DNA of 55,941 bases from Leishmania donovani. Taxonomy: Eukaryota; Euglenozoa; Kinetoplastea; Trypanosomatida; Trypanosomatidae. The notes under the pieces are model-generated. The model was given only the letters and a program-made list of their open reading frames with translations, made no database searches and was not told where the DNA came from. The translations under genes were made by a program, and so were the position numbers. Location of the stretch: contig NC_018261.1 of the NCBI RefSeq assembly GCF_000227135.1, forward strand, positions 424,180 to 480,120. The letters run 5' to 3'. Of the stretch, positions 42,311-53,325 are shown in pieces; position 1 is the stretch's first letter, and every line of letters begins with the position of its first letter.

Positions 42311-43734
42311 CTGCGTGCGCTGCAAGGTGCCACTGAAGTGTGCGCATGCGAAGCGTGCTTGAGTGCTAAACAGCCCTTTTTTTTTCATTATTGAACTGTC
42401 TCCTGTCTCCGTATCTGCGGTACAGCTCTTCTACGTTCGTGAGTGTTCCTGTCTTCAGCCTCCTTCCCTGCCTCCGTCATCTTCCGCTTCTAGTTTTCGC
42501 CGCGTCAACCCATCTCCCTCCGCCCCGCTCCCCATGACCGGCAACTTGAGCGACAGCGGCGAAGAAGAGAGACAAACAAAAGGCGACGATGCGCGAGATA
42601 TTAGAGGACGCTGCGGAGGGCGGAGGAAGCACAAAAAAAAAGGAATGAGCAACCTCCAAAGGAAAACAAGACTATGAGCTCACCTTGTCACATCTGTGCG
42701 GTGCTGCCGCGATGATGCACAAGAGGCAAACCGCTTTCTCTTGCCTCGCTCTTTGATTTTCTTCCCCGCTTTCGACGGCAGTGCCACCGATTTCTCGTTC
42801 TTTCTGTCCGTCTCTCTCGATGCATGCGTGTCCCCGCAAGAGCAGTGACGCTAGACTCCATAGAGGGAAAGGGGATTACGAAGGACAGGCACACGAGGTG
42901 GACAGAAGAGTGGGGCCAACGAGAAAGGTGAGCAGTTTCGTGGGATTCAAGGCGGTCTTATCACACAGAAAAGGGCTTCTTCCCCATTTGAAAGGTATCG
43001 GTTGCTGTGCCCTCAAGGCTGCTTCACTGCACGGCAACTGTGCGCCACCCTCTCTTCCCTTTTTCAGTCCTCGGGTGCATAGGTTGTCGCCGTCGTAGCA
43101 AACATCAAGGGTATGTATGTAAGCAAGCCAAGTACTATGAAGCGCTCATGAGTGCTCTGCTCGTTCTTTTATGGGCTGCCGTTACACAGCGTGCTCCAAT
43201 GCGCGTGTATTTGCAGCGAAGTGGAGGTGCCCCTTACCCACCTTTACGGTCGCCTACCGAGACCCCCTGGGCACACGCACGTGCTTGTAATGCTTGCCCC
43301 ATTTCAACAGTCACGATCATGTCTGCTGCTTTTCTTTCACTTTTCTCGGAATGTGTATGCGGCTTTGCAGCCGCACGCGCCATCACCAACTGCGTGCGTG
43401 TACACAAACCAAGCCCCGCACCAAAGACAAGCACGCAGGCAAGCATCCGAAGAAAACGAAAAAGAAAACGCTCAGCAGCGTTCGACACGAACCCTGGCGT
43501 GAGGCGAGGCGTGCTGCAGGATCTTTTTGGCGTGACTGTGCGTGTGCGTGTGTGTGTGTGTGTGATTGCCACAAAGCATTTCGCCTCCTTCCATTTTTGT
43601 GTGGCAGCAAAAAGAGAGTAGAGCACATCGGACTTCTTTTTTTAGTCTGTTGTTCTTGTGTGATCTGGAGGACGTTCGAGCACAGCCACACACGCGTCTG
43701 CCCAATCTCTCGTCCTACCTGCTGAGTGCGAGTG

Positions 43735-43812
43735 AGGCTCCATTTCTCTTCCTCTTCTTCCCCTCTTTTTGTGTTTGTAGTCTTCTCTCATTCTCTTTCC
43801 CACCTTCTTCAG
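43735..43812 (+). promoter_or_regulatory. Strong spliced-leader acceptor for EF-hand protein
   Basis: About 75 bases almost entirely C and T, with AG at 43779-43780 and at 43811-43812. The second is only five bases before the ATG at 43818, which would leave a very short 5' UTR. The first would leave about 37 bases. The in-frame extension upstream to 43566 runs through this tract and is therefore not coding. Confidence 0.6.
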
Positions 43813-43817
43813 GAGTG

Positions 43818-44975
43818 ATGGACCCGTTATGCTCACCATCCGCCGTTAGCACTAACGGAACGCCTCGGACCTCGGTGGTGAACACCTCCTCAACGACGTC
43901 CGTCGTCGCTTCACCAGCACGCCCGAAGTTAAGCCGCAGCGTGAAGTTTGATCCCACTATCGGCGGCGATGTCGGCGGTCTGCTGCACAGCAGTGATCTG
44001 AGCCTTGACACGTCGTTTGTTCGCGGCGCAGGTGATGATGCTGATGCTCGCGAGCACTATGGCGGGCGCGGTAGAGGTGATGAGGCAGTGAATGGCTCTC
44101 CGTTGTATTCGTGCGATGTTTTGCACGATCACGAGGAGCTGCTACCCTTTCAACTCACCCGCGAAGACGTGGCTGCCGCCTTCGAGTTTCTCGACGTGAA
44201 CGGCAGCGGCCTGCTCACCATGGGAAATCTCAAGCACCGTCTCTCCGCCTTCTACCCACACCTGACAAGCAAAGAGTACAAATTTCTCGTTGAAGACCCC
44301 AGCGGCTCCACAGGCGGCGGCGGTGCTGCATCCAGTGCGGCGAGGTCCGGCGCAGCAGCGCGGCACGGTGGTGCTGCTGACGGTTGCGGTGGCAGCACCC
44401 GCGGGCCCACAACCTCGTCACTTGCCCTGGCCGCCTCATCGGCGCGTCCCTCGAACTTATCCGTCGACGAAGGCGGCGATACGGCTCATATCGATGGCGC
44501 TTTGCCAGGCGAAGGAGTTGCCAGCGGTGCGGGAGGGTCGCACACAGCCGGCGCGCGCGCCGGCCTCGACGTCGATCAGCTGTGGGACCTCATCAACTCA
44601 TTTCAGCAGCTCCAGCGGACCTTTGGCGCCGCTCAAGCCGGCCAGGCAGAAGGGCAAAATGCACAAAACACGCGCTCAGCATTCAACGCTAGCTTCGACG
44701 CGTACCTCGTCAGCGCGCACGGAAACCAAGGCATCCGGAGCGCAGACATCGGCTTCGACGCCGTCGGCGAAGCCTTCCGCATCTACGACCCTCACAACAC
44801 GCACTACGTGGAGGAGGAAGTCCTCTCCTGCATCATGGCGCGCGTCGGGTTCGGCGAGCTGACCGAAGAGGAGCTTGCAGTTCTGGTGAGCACGGCCGAC
44901 TTCGACGGCGACGGCCGCATCAGCCTCGAGGACTTCCGCCGCTTGGTCAGCATGAAAGGTCGCTTCAAAAAGTGA
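43818..44975 (+). CDS. EF-hand calcium-binding protein
   Basis: A 385-residue protein with a disordered Ser/Thr-rich N terminus (1-110) and EF-hand pairs separated by a long linker. The first EF loop is at 126-137 (Asp-Val-Asn-Gly-Ser-Gly...), acidic at positions 1 and in-between but with Asn rather than Glu at 12. A Gly/Ala/Ser-rich linker spans about 155-300. A degenerate loop follows at 324-335 (Asp-Pro-His-Asn-Thr-His-Tyr..., lacking oxygen ligands at 5, 7 and 12). A near-canonical loop lies at 361-372 (Asp-Phe-Asp-Gly-Asp-Gly-Arg-Ile-Ser-Leu-Glu-Asp). The last about 75 residues resemble the C-lobe of calmodulin or centrin. Probably one or two functional calcium sites; a sensor role is inferred from family. 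No membrane segment or signal peptide. A start at 43818 gives sensible composition immediately after a strong splice acceptor. Confidence 0.85.
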   Translation: MDPLCSPSAVSTNGTPRTSVVNTSSTTSVVASPARPKLSRSVKFDPTIGGDVGGLLHSSDLSLDTSFVRGAGDDADAREHYGGRGRGDEAVNGSPLYSCDVLHDHEELLPFQLTREDVAAAFEFLDVNGSGLLTMGNLKHRLSAFYPHLTSKEYKFLVEDPSGSTGGGGAASSAARSGAAARHGGAADGCGGSTRGPTTSSLALAASSARPSNLSVDEGGDTAHIDGALPGEGVASGAGGSHTAGARAGLDVDQLWDLINSFQQLQRTFGAAQAGQAEGQNAQNTRSAFNASFDAYLVSAHGNQGIRSADIGFDAVGEAFRIYDPHNTHYVEEEVLSCIMARVGFGELTEEELAVLVSTADFDGDGRISLEDFRRLVSMKGRFKK

Positions 44976-46396
44976 AGGTATGGCTCTACGGGGTAGTGTT
45001 GGTGGTGGTGCAGAACACAAGCGATGCACAGGTGCCAAGCGGTGAGGAGGGGGGGAGGTTGGAAGTCATTCGCCCGCGCAACGTAACGCCTGAGCCCCTC
45101 AATAGGCACTTCCCCTCCCTCGGCCCTGCTCTATTCTCTGCTCTCTTCTTCTGCAGCCTCCGGGGCGGATATCGATGTTCTTTTTTTTTTTCGCAGGCTA
45201 AGGTGCATGCTGTGTGGATGTGTTTGCCTCTCTCATCACTGTCGCCATCTCCCCTTCCTTTCCCATTTCTCGTCCGGCACGTCTTTGGCGGAGCTCTGAG
45301 AGCTAGGGGGAGTGAAAGAGGCTCGAGGAGGGCATCGATAAGCGCCTCCTTTTTCTCTTTTCTTTCGTTTTTCGATGTACAGGGAGCGTCTAGCCTATTG
45401 GAGCTTTCATTGTCGTGCCAGCCTCGGCTTGCTGTCTCTCGTCCGGTGCCCCCACCTGTCTTGCTCTTATACCGTCGCCATTCTTTCCACTTGTATAAAG
45501 AAGCAAAAATGCATAAAAAAGCCGAAAGTGAGCTCTAGACGAGGACCTTTGATGAGGGCCGTGAGGGATGCACAAGTGTGTGCGCTTGTGCGAGGCCGAT
45601 GTATTCGAGCATCGACAGCTGCCCTCCTGCTTCCTCTATTTTGAAAGGCGAACTCGAGCTATAATGGACGTACTAGCCCTCCCGCACGTGTGCGTGCAAC
45701 GGCAGACACCATCCTCGCTCCATTCACGCACCCTGGCTCTCCGCGCCTTTGTGTGCCCTTTCCTTTCTGCCCCTCTTTCCTCATGTGTCCCGCGTGGCCG
45801 CCTCCCTTTCTGTTTCCGTTTGCTACGCGCCAGGTCTCACTCTCACTTTCTCTCTCGCTCTCGCTCCCCCTCGTTGGGCTTCTTTGGCCCTCCCCGTATG
45901 TATGCTGCCGCTGCCGATGGATCGCTGTCGCACTCTCTTCGCCTCCTGCTCTTTGCGCCCTCTCCCCTTTCCCCCTCCACTATATTCCTTCGCTTCCCTT
46001 CATTTTCTTGTCCTTTTTTTTTGTGTACTCCTACCACGCACGCTGATGAATAGTTGCGAAGCGAACGAAAAACAACAACAGCGAATTCCACCCCTCGTGC
46101 TGTTTCGTCGCTCCCTCGCTCCCTCCCTCTTCTCTGCATGAGACGCTGACGTGCAGGGCCTGCAACGTTCGCGCCATCAGCCTTGCACAGAGAGGCATAC
46201 ACTCACATGGATAGGATAGGGTTTGTAAACGGGCAACCGAAGCAAACAACAACATAAGTAGTCTGTCTCGAGAGAGAGAGAGAGCGCACATACGCACACG
46301 CACACGAGCATATACGCAGAGAACCTGGCTTCAGCTTCTCTGCTTTCTCATTTTCTGTTCTCTCTTCGTGAACATTTTCGAGGTCGAAAACACAAG
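44976..46396 (+). other. Intercoding region, EF-hand protein to UPRT
   Basis: About 1.4 kb of T/C-rich spacer, with a pyrimidine-dominated stretch around 45720-46020 and no gene recognised. Confidence 0.6.
46330..46382 (+). promoter_or_regulatory. Candidate spliced-leader acceptor for UPRT
   Basis: A T/C-rich tract from 46330 to about 46366 is followed by AG at 46381-46382, 14 bases before the ATG. Confidence 0.5.
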
Positions 46397-47125
46397 ATGT
46401 CTCAGCAGGAAGGCACTTCGCCAACGGATCGCGAGAGCACCATGCAGATTCTGAACATGTTCCCCGGACACCTCCACTTGCTGCCGCAGACGCCGCAGCT
46501 TCACTTCCTCTTCACTGTCATCCGCGACGTGGAAACTCAGCGCACGGACTTCATCTTTTACTCAGAGCGCATCATACGCCTCATCCTTGAGGCGGCGCTG
46601 TGCTTGATCCCTGTGAAGCCGTTTAATGTCATCACACCAGTAGGTGCTGTGTACAGGGGCGTTCGGCCGGACGACCGCGGCATCATCGGCGTTTCCATCA
46701 TGCGAGCTGGCGAGTCGATGGAGCGCGTGCTGCGTGAGATGTGCCCCGGTGTCCGCATCGGCAAGATCCTCGTCCAACGCGACGAGACGAGCACCGACAA
46801 GACTCCCGATGCACGCTTCACCTATAGCAAGTTGCCCACAGACGTAGCCTCGCGCCGCGTGCTGCTGCTGGACCCGATGTGCGCGACCGGCGGCAGCGTC
46901 ATCAAGGCGACGGAGATCCTGATCAACGAGTACGGCGTGCTCGAGGAAAACATCATCTTCTTGAATCTTATCTCCGCCCCCGCAGGAATCAGGAAATATC
47001 TCGCTCGGTTCCCCAAAATCCAGATTGTGACCGCCGCCATCGACGACGACTTGGACGAGAACAGGTACATCCTGCCCGGCCTCGGTGACTTTGGCGACCG
47101 CTATTTCGGCACGATATCGGAGTGA
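46397..47125 (+). CDS. UPRT: Uracil phosphoribosyltransferase
   Basis: A 242-residue enzyme that converts uracil and PRPP to UMP and pyrophosphate, the pyrimidine salvage step in Leishmania. The PRPP-binding loop is DPMCATGGS at 159-167, close to the family VDPMLATGGS. The uracil-binding C-terminal motif GDFGDRYFG is at 230-238. Other conserved pieces are the IMRAGESME segment (about 103-111) and the YSKLPTD flexible-loop region (about 142-148). Length is close to eukaryotic UPRTs, with about 20 extra N-terminal residues rich in Ser/Thr/Glu. It ends Ile-Ser-Glu, with no glycosomal targeting tripeptide, so cytosolic localisation is expected. The ATG is the first in the frame and follows a good splice acceptor by 14 bases. 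No missing key residue is seen. Confidence 0.96.
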   Translation: MSQQEGTSPTDRESTMQILNMFPGHLHLLPQTPQLHFLFTVIRDVETQRTDFIFYSERIIRLILEAALCLIPVKPFNVITPVGAVYRGVRPDDRGIIGVSIMRAGESMERVLREMCPGVRIGKILVQRDETSTDKTPDARFTYSKLPTDVASRRVLLLDPMCATGGSVIKATEILINEYGVLEENIIFLNLISAPAGIRKYLARFPKIQIVTAAIDDDLDENRYILPGLGDFGDRYFGTISE

Positions 47126-49450
47126 ACGCAAACAAACCGTTGCGCTCACAAGGGAAAAATAGAAGAAAACGTGGATGCTCAATGAGGACGGCAGGATGTG
47201 GGGAAAGGCGAGGCATACACGGAGGAGGGGGAGGTGTCGAGTCACAGCGGTGGTGCCGCTCGTCGCCCCTCCCCCTTTTTTCATTCTCTTCAGTCGTTTC
47301 TTCGCTCTCCTTCGCTCGTGCAGCGGTCGGAGCTCTCCCCCCATTTCCGCTGCGCATGACTTGCTATATACAAGCAGAGCATATACAATGTCGACAGGTG
47401 CGTTGCCGTTTTCTCATTTTCCCTCGACCATCGTGTACGACAGCTCCCCTCTTCCCCGAATCCTGGTGTCTGTTGTGATAGCAGCCGCGGCTACAAGGCC
47501 GGCATCTCCACTAACAGCATCATCTCTAATGACGACGGAAAAGAAAACGAGAAACAGGAATAAGGTAATTCACGCATACCCGCACACACAGAGAGAGAGA
47601 GAGAGAGAAGAGCGGACGAGGGTTTCGCCATGGCTTTGTTTCACATTCACCATGTGTTTTTTTTTTTTTTTCACTTCTTCGCCCCTAATAATAGAGCTGC
47701 GTGCTCCATCGCAATCTTTGCATTCCCATGTGCATGCACCCTGCTTAGAACCTGCCGTGACTGTGGTGACGATGTCGACGTGCATATATGTGCATGTAAG
47801 CGTGTCTACATGTGCGACTGAGCGTGTCTGTGTTCGCAGTGTGCGTGCTTGGTCTTCGAATTTGATCCGCCAAAGGACGGAGCGGGATTGATGTAGGCTG
47901 GGAAAAGGTGTATCAGGAGCCGTGTGACGGCGTGAGCTGGCGTATTCTAGTGTCTTCGAGAGAGTCTCTCTCTGTCTGCACAACTCTGTGCTCCTGCGTG
48001 GCACTCCTTCGGCCACACTGCCCCAAACTCTTTTCCTCCCCCATCACGCGTCTTCCTCCTGTCATTCTCCTTGTCATCGGGACTTACGAGGCCGTCGGAA
48101 CTGCATGCGCATGCGAGCAGAGCATAGTACGCACGCACGTGCCCACAAGCACTCGTACTAAAATCTACTGATAAACGTGGTCTTTCAGCGTCAGTACAGC
48201 AGCTCTTAAATCGAAACAGAATGAGTGTTCGCGCGGTCCGTTTCACGCTACACTGATCACTCTTTTCTCCTGGGAGCGCGCAGCTATGTAGGCCATACTG
48301 CACCTCTTTGTTCTGTTCAAGATTATGAGGCACTCGGAGAAGAGTAGGAGGGGAGGGGGATGTGGGAACGAGAAAGCGAGGTTGCTGCAAACAAAGCAGC
48401 CCGCAATGACTGACTCCGAGACACACCGTTCACATCACCCTGCGGAGTGAGGAGCCAGCGGAAACGCCCTGCGAAGCGGTAGCATCTAACCCTGAGGTGA
48501 TTCAGTCCTCTGCGCGTTCTACTCTGAATGGCACCACCAGCCCCTTCTTCCGCTTTTCTCTATGCTCTATGAGGTTCCTTCATTTTTTTTTTTGCTTCAA
48601 TCTCCAACGTCTCTGTTCTCTTGGTGTTTCTTATCATGTGGCATCTCACTGCTCCCCCCTCGCACCTCCATCCACCACGCGGGTGTCTGCCAGAGGTCCA
48701 CACAGAAAACAACAACGAAGGAACTCGACACGCACGCGTACGCACGCTGTGATACACACAAAGGTAACCGAAAAATAAGCGAAGCTGAACTCATTGATCA
48801 GCAGCACGGGAAAAGGCGGCTCTCCACCAGTTTGCGACGCCCCTCCCCTCCCTCCCCCCAAAAAATCGCGTTTGCTTTGTTTTGTATTTCCCACAACACT
48901 GCGTCCCCATTCCGCCGCGTGTGGTCTGCCTGTCTCCGTTGGTGTGCATCTGTGTGCCGCATCTCCCTCCCCCTCCTTCCCTCTTTTAAACCCTCCTCTC
49001 TGCTACGGGTCGCTGTTTTTCTTTCTCCGTGGTGGGCTGGGGCTTTGGCGCACTCTGTAGATCCAGAGCCCGTGTGTATTTGTGTACGTTCTTCTTGTGC
49101 GTGCACAGGCGGACAGACCTCAGGTGCCTTCGTGCTCTCTCTCTCCCTTTCCTTGTTTCGTGCCTTTTCGCCCTTTCTGTACTTCTTCCCTTGCTTGTGC
49201 GCTGCCTTCGTACCCCCGGCTCCCTTTCCCCTTCCCTCTTTACTCGTACCAGCTTCCCTCTCCTTTTGTCTTCTGACTTTCGTCAGCCTTCTACCTCCAG
49301 TGCGCCACTCCCTCTCCCTCATAAACGGAGACCCAACAACTGAGCAACGCACACGCAGACAAGAAAGATATAGACGAAAAGCAGAGCCACCGCTGTGATC
49401 ACAGCTCTTCTTCCTTCTTAACTTGGAACACGTTGCATCGACGCGTCTAC
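47126..49450 (+). other. Intercoding region, UPRT to SET protein
   Basis: About 2.3 kb without a gene. It holds a GA9 tract at 47591-47608, a long T run near 47657-47670, and a pyrimidine-rich stretch at about 49120-49320 leading to candidate acceptors at 49285-49286 and 49299-49300. Confidence 0.6.
47591..47608 (+). repeat. GA dinucleotide microsatellite
   Basis: Nine GA units in the UPRT to SET-protein interval. Confidence 0.8.
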
Positions 49451-51553
49451 ATGTCGTCCTCGAGCGCACACAGCACTGCGCCGGCCAGTGGCACGGACGG
49501 CGCCGAGTCGAAAAAGCCGATGACGGATCAGAATTCGGGTGACCTGTACCCTTTTCTGCAGGAGTTGCAGGAGGATTTCCCAGTCAACGGCGGCGAGCTC
49601 CCCATAGGGGAACTTCTCATGCTGCTGAGTGCCAAAAAGCCCGATGTGTTTGCACGCCTTGACGGATTCTTCGAGACAGCCAGACAAGTCTCTGGCCTTG
49701 ACGAGACAATGGCGCTCAAGTGGAAGGAGAAGGGTAACGCCGAGTATAAGAGGCGGCTGCATCAGCAGGCAGCTCTCTCTTACACAAACGGGCTCCTGTG
49801 CGCCGAGACGCCAGAGACGCTGGCGGTGCTGCTCAATAACCGTAGCACAGTTTTCTTCGACGAGCATCGCTACGCCGACGCCTGCGTCGACGCGGACCGC
49901 GCGGTGCAATACCAGCCGACTTACTGGAAGGCGTTGCAGCGCCGTGGCCGCTCCCTCGTGGAGCTTGGCTTCACAGAGCTGGGCCAGAAGGATATCGAGG
50001 CCTCGAAGCAGGAGTCGAGCGATGCCGCCAACTCGCCAGCAGATATGGCTAAGGTGTTTGGCGAGGCTACGAGCGGTATTTCGGCAGCGTGCCTGCCTCC
50101 GCGCGCGCATGTGAACGGAGAGGTGCGGATAGAGCGATCTGCGAAGGGGCGCGGTCTTGTAGCGGCCAGTCGGCTGACGGAGGGGCCGGTGCTAGAAGAA
50201 GCCCCGTACGCCATTGTGGCTCGCACCGAGGCACTGCTGTCCGTATGCTCGTACTGCCTGCAGCACAGCGCCTGTCTCTACCACGGTGACGAGTACCGGC
50301 AGCACCACCTCAAGTCACGCGGCTTCTTCTGCAGCCCGGCATGTGCGAAGGCCGCGTGGGAGCACTACGGCCAACACGAGAGTCATCACCCTTTCTTTCT
50401 CTGCTGCCCCAATGATGCGCTGCTGGCGTACCGCATGATTCTCGGCATGCGCGCATACCCGGACCTCGCGGAACTCTCCGCTTCCCCCGAGCTCGACCCT
50501 GTGACGGAGAACGACTTTGGCGCTAATCACATTCGCACCCTGGAAGGCAGCTTCAGCCGCGAGCTACAGTCGAACGCGGCCGTCGGCGGCTGCGAGTCGA
50601 TCGTCGCCACGATCGGCTTCTATGTGGGTGCGCTGACAGAGCCTGAGGCAGAGCAGCTACGCAAGGCGCAACGACAGATTCTACTCAACGCGGTGGATGT
50701 GACGTGCATGATGCGAACCACCGCTGCGCCTTCAGAAGCCAACAGCTCGACGCTTCTGCAGACAAACACGGTGGTGGCGCGCCTTGGCAAGGCGGTATAC
50801 GCAATCGGCGCACTCTTCAACCACGCCTGCGACCCGAACTGCTACGTATCGTTTGAGGGCAACCCGCAGGGCTCGTGTGCCCGGCTCATCGTTCGTGCCA
50901 TTCGCCCTGTCATGGAGGGCGAGGAACTGACGGTGTCGTACGGCGGCATATCATGCTTCTCTTTCCACAGCATGCGCCATCGATTGCAGACCCTGCGCGA
51001 CCGCTACGGTTTTTTCTGCGGCTGTCGGTCATGCCGCAACCAGGTCGATGAGCCGGTGCCGACGGCGGAGAAGGATAAGTACATCCAGGCGTCCGACTAC
51101 TATCAGAAAGGGCGCCGCCTAGTGCGAGAGCGCAACTACGCCACGGCTGTCACAGTGCTACTGCAAAGCTATGAGATTGTCATGCGGTACATTTGCCCGC
51201 CGCCACACCCACCACAGTGGATGCTCATCAAGACGCACGACGCCCTCGCCCAGGCCTACTTCCACCTGGAGCAGCGAGACAAGTGCGTGGAACACTTGCA
51301 GGAGGCCCTGCGACTGAACATAGAAATTCACAAGAATGACAACAGGGCGGAACTCATCAACGAGCACACCCGTCTCGCTTTCCTCGCCGTTAGTCCTGCA
51401 GAAAAGAAGGTGCATGCGGACAAGGCGGTGGAGCTGCTGCGCCGCTTCTACGCACCGTCGAGCATGTTGGACCTTCAGATAGCGTACGTGGAGTCCAGCC
51501 TCAAGGCGGAACCGGACACACCCGAGGCTGTAGCGACTGCGACGAAGACGTGA
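49451..51553 (+). CDS. SMYD-type protein methyltransferase (TPR-MYND-SET-TPR)
   Basis: A 700-residue protein with the SMYD4-like order of modules. An N-terminal TPR block (about 87-195) is followed by the first half of a SET domain (RSAKGRGLVAA, about 228-238), interrupted by a MYND-like zinc finger starting at Cys266-x2-Cys269. The SET core then resumes with NHACDPN at 457-463 and the catalytic-type VSYGG near 496-500. The post-SET Cys cluster CGCRSC is at 523-528, and C-terminal helical TPR-like repeats run over about 535-690. The signature residues for SAM binding (Asn-His) and the structural Cys residues are present, so catalytic competence is plausible. SMYD proteins methylate lysines on histone or non-histone targets; the target is not predictable here. 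The start is the ATG at 49451, as the upstream extension begins at TTG. The C terminus ends in Lys-Thr with no targeting signal. Confidence 0.9.
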   Translation: MSSSSAHSTAPASGTDGAESKKPMTDQNSGDLYPFLQELQEDFPVNGGELPIGELLMLLSAKKPDVFARLDGFFETARQVSGLDETMALKWKEKGNAEYKRRLHQQAALSYTNGLLCAETPETLAVLLNNRSTVFFDEHRYADACVDADRAVQYQPTYWKALQRRGRSLVELGFTELGQKDIEASKQESSDAANSPADMAKVFGEATSGISAACLPPRAHVNGEVRIERSAKGRGLVAASRLTEGPVLEEAPYAIVARTEALLSVCSYCLQHSACLYHGDEYRQHHLKSRGFFCSPACAKAAWEHYGQHESHHPFFLCCPNDALLAYRMILGMRAYPDLAELSASPELDPVTENDFGANHIRTLEGSFSRELQSNAAVGGCESIVATIGFYVGALTEPEAEQLRKAQRQILLNAVDVTCMMRTTAAPSEANSSTLLQTNTVVARLGKAVYAIGALFNHACDPNCYVSFEGNPQGSCARLIVRAIRPVMEGEELTVSYGGISCFSFHSMRHRLQTLRDRYGFFCGCRSCRNQVDEPVPTAEKDKYIQASDYYQKGRRLVRERNYATAVTVLLQSYEIVMRYICPPPHPPQWMLIKTHDALAQAYFHLEQRDKCVEHLQEALRLNIEIHKNDNRAELINEHTRLAFLAVSPAEKKVHADKAVELLRRFYAPSSMLDLQIAYVESSLKAEPDTPEAVATATKT

Positions 51554-52932
51554 CGATGAAGCACCACGGCTTCTTTTCGCCCGCTGCACCTGACCTCTCG
51601 TCGAGATGCAGGCGGAAAGGTGTGGGCAAAGCGGTCGCGGGGCAAAAAAAAACGAAAGAAAAAAAGGCGAACCGCGAAGAGAGGGATACATCGGCAAAGG
51701 AGAGGGAAGGCTTGGCTCGGAATGTGCCACTGTGACGGCGGGAGAAGGGGAGGCGGGAGGCGCGAACTTCCCTTTCCTCGTGGCACGAAACAGCTACCAG
51801 CTCTCGTCGTCTGCGCAATTCAAAGTCAAAGGCGAGAGGGAAGATGAGCCTCGATGAAACGCGACGGTCCGCTGCTTGCGTGTGTGTGCACCCACCCCTG
51901 TTCGATCCTAATTATTTCCTTTTCTGATGCGTTTCTTTCCGAACGCTGTCGCGCTTGTGAGCGCGGTGTTGCGTTACCTGTGGTCGCGTTCTACACTCAT
52001 CCACCCCCATTCTTCTCTACATGTGTCGTGTTGCTCTTTGACACGTGGAAGCACTCTGCGAGGAGCCGTAAAGGGGGGGGGGGAGTACACTGGAAGCTAA
52101 GGCAGCACGAGCATGAGCACCGTCGTGCTGCGCTCCCCACTTGCCCCATTCCACCCCGTGGAAAACTCTCTTTACATTTTCCGTATAAGTCGAGGATGCA
52201 AGTACAGGTACGTCTGCGCCGAGAATTAGGCGTGTGCATCCCGATAACAACAAAAAAAACAAGCAAGCAGACGAGAGAGTAAAACAGAGCGCGCACCGTA
52301 TTCCTCCTCTGGAGGCATGGGGGCGGCTTTCTCATGCCTCCATATTCTTCATCTTGTCAACGTACCCCCTCCCTCGCACTCTACCTGCGCTGAGCCTCTC
52401 ATGAAATCATGCACCTTCCGTGAAGCTCCCTCTCTGTGCGCGAGCAGTATCCTCCCTATTCTCTTGCTTCTCGTTGTACCGTCTTCTTTCTCTCTCGTCT
52501 GATTGTGACTAGCCCTTCTCGACCCTCAAAGATGTGACCTTCGTAGTGCCTCTGAAGGTGCTGCGCGTGTTGCTTTCCTGCTCACCTTTTTTTTTTCCGC
52601 TTTACATATGCGGGCGCGTGTGTGTGAACGCGGCGCTGCCCATAGGCGCGGCAAACGACTCCATGCAGACCAATGGAAGCGCGTTCTCACCGGCAGAGGC
52701 GACAACTCTGCACCTCCCTCCCCCTGCCGCACATTGTAAACAAATACCAGCACATATCCGCCTACCCTGGGGTCCACAGGCTTACGCAGAAGATGCGCAC
52801 CTCTTGGCCTCAGCTGTGCTTTCCACGTCCAGCATGGGGGTAAGCATTTGGCTGCTGCTGCTGTGGAGAAGCACCGTTTCCTATCCTCCGTGTTTCTTCA
52901 TTTTGAGCTGCAGCTCTCTCTAGTAAAGGACA

Positions 52933-53100
52933 ATGCCATTTGGGTGGTTGTCGTGCGCGCTTCAGCAGGGCTGCTTCACGGATGCTGTTGATGGTCCGTG
53001 CTTGCTAGTGGGGCATCGCGTGACGTTACGGGGTCAGGGGCCTTATTGGTACGTGCGACGGCTCCATGACCCGCGCCGCCCATCTGCAGTATACCGTTAG
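52933..53100 (+). pseudogene. Short protein-like ORF, possible gene or retroelement remnant
   Basis: A 55-codon ATG-to-stop frame with mixed, globular-looking composition (Trp, Tyr, Cys, Gly, Arg), unlike the low-complexity frames of the surrounding spacer. It sits at the start of a GC-rich island that abuts repeat B. Third-position GC is only moderate. I recognise no family. It could be a decayed gene fragment, part of a degenerate retroelement, or chance in GC-rich DNA. Confidence 0.25.
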
Positions 53101-53181
53101 AAGCCACTGCAGGCCATTGCAAAAGTGTCTGCTAGCCCGTGCTTCTGCGTGCTTGTTTTGAGCTAGCGGCGCTGAATCCGG

Positions 53182-53325
53182 ATGGGGCGATGGTGGGCCC
53201 ATTCACTTGTAGAGTTCGCTAAGGAGACGCCGTCTCGCGCGGTGCAGTGCTTGCTGTGCGTCGCAGCGTTCGTGGGCCTTGTCGTGGTTGTGGTGCTGAA
53301 ATGGACCGCTCGCGCATGCAGGTGA
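53182..53325 (+). pseudogene. Short ORF with one membrane segment, possible remnant
   Basis: A 47-codon frame with a clean hydrophobic stretch (residues about 19-39, Cys/Leu/Val/Ala-rich) flanked by a charged N side and Lys-Trp on the C side, resembling a genuine single-pass anchor. It is 80 bases after the 55-codon ORF in a different frame. A further plausible stretch in another frame follows to about 53500. Amastin-linked tuzin genes are membrane proteins, but I see nothing that specifically identifies this as tuzin. Confidence 0.25.

Larger units (their letters stand above)
40419..43817 (+). other. Intercoding region, methyltransferase to EF-hand protein
   Basis: About 3.4 kb with no gene recognised. 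It contains a TG13 microsatellite plus a CTGT tract at 42265-42310, a C/T-rich stretch near 41860-41960, and a strong pyrimidine tract at 43735-43810. Frames such as 43007-43725 are open but low in complexity, and they overlap each other on several frames. Confidence 0.55.

Noticed and set aside
52842..52914. GTAAGC...CTGCAG stretch that could look like a small intron
   Set aside because: No exon continuity with recognisable protein on either side. Cis-splicing is almost absent in this group.
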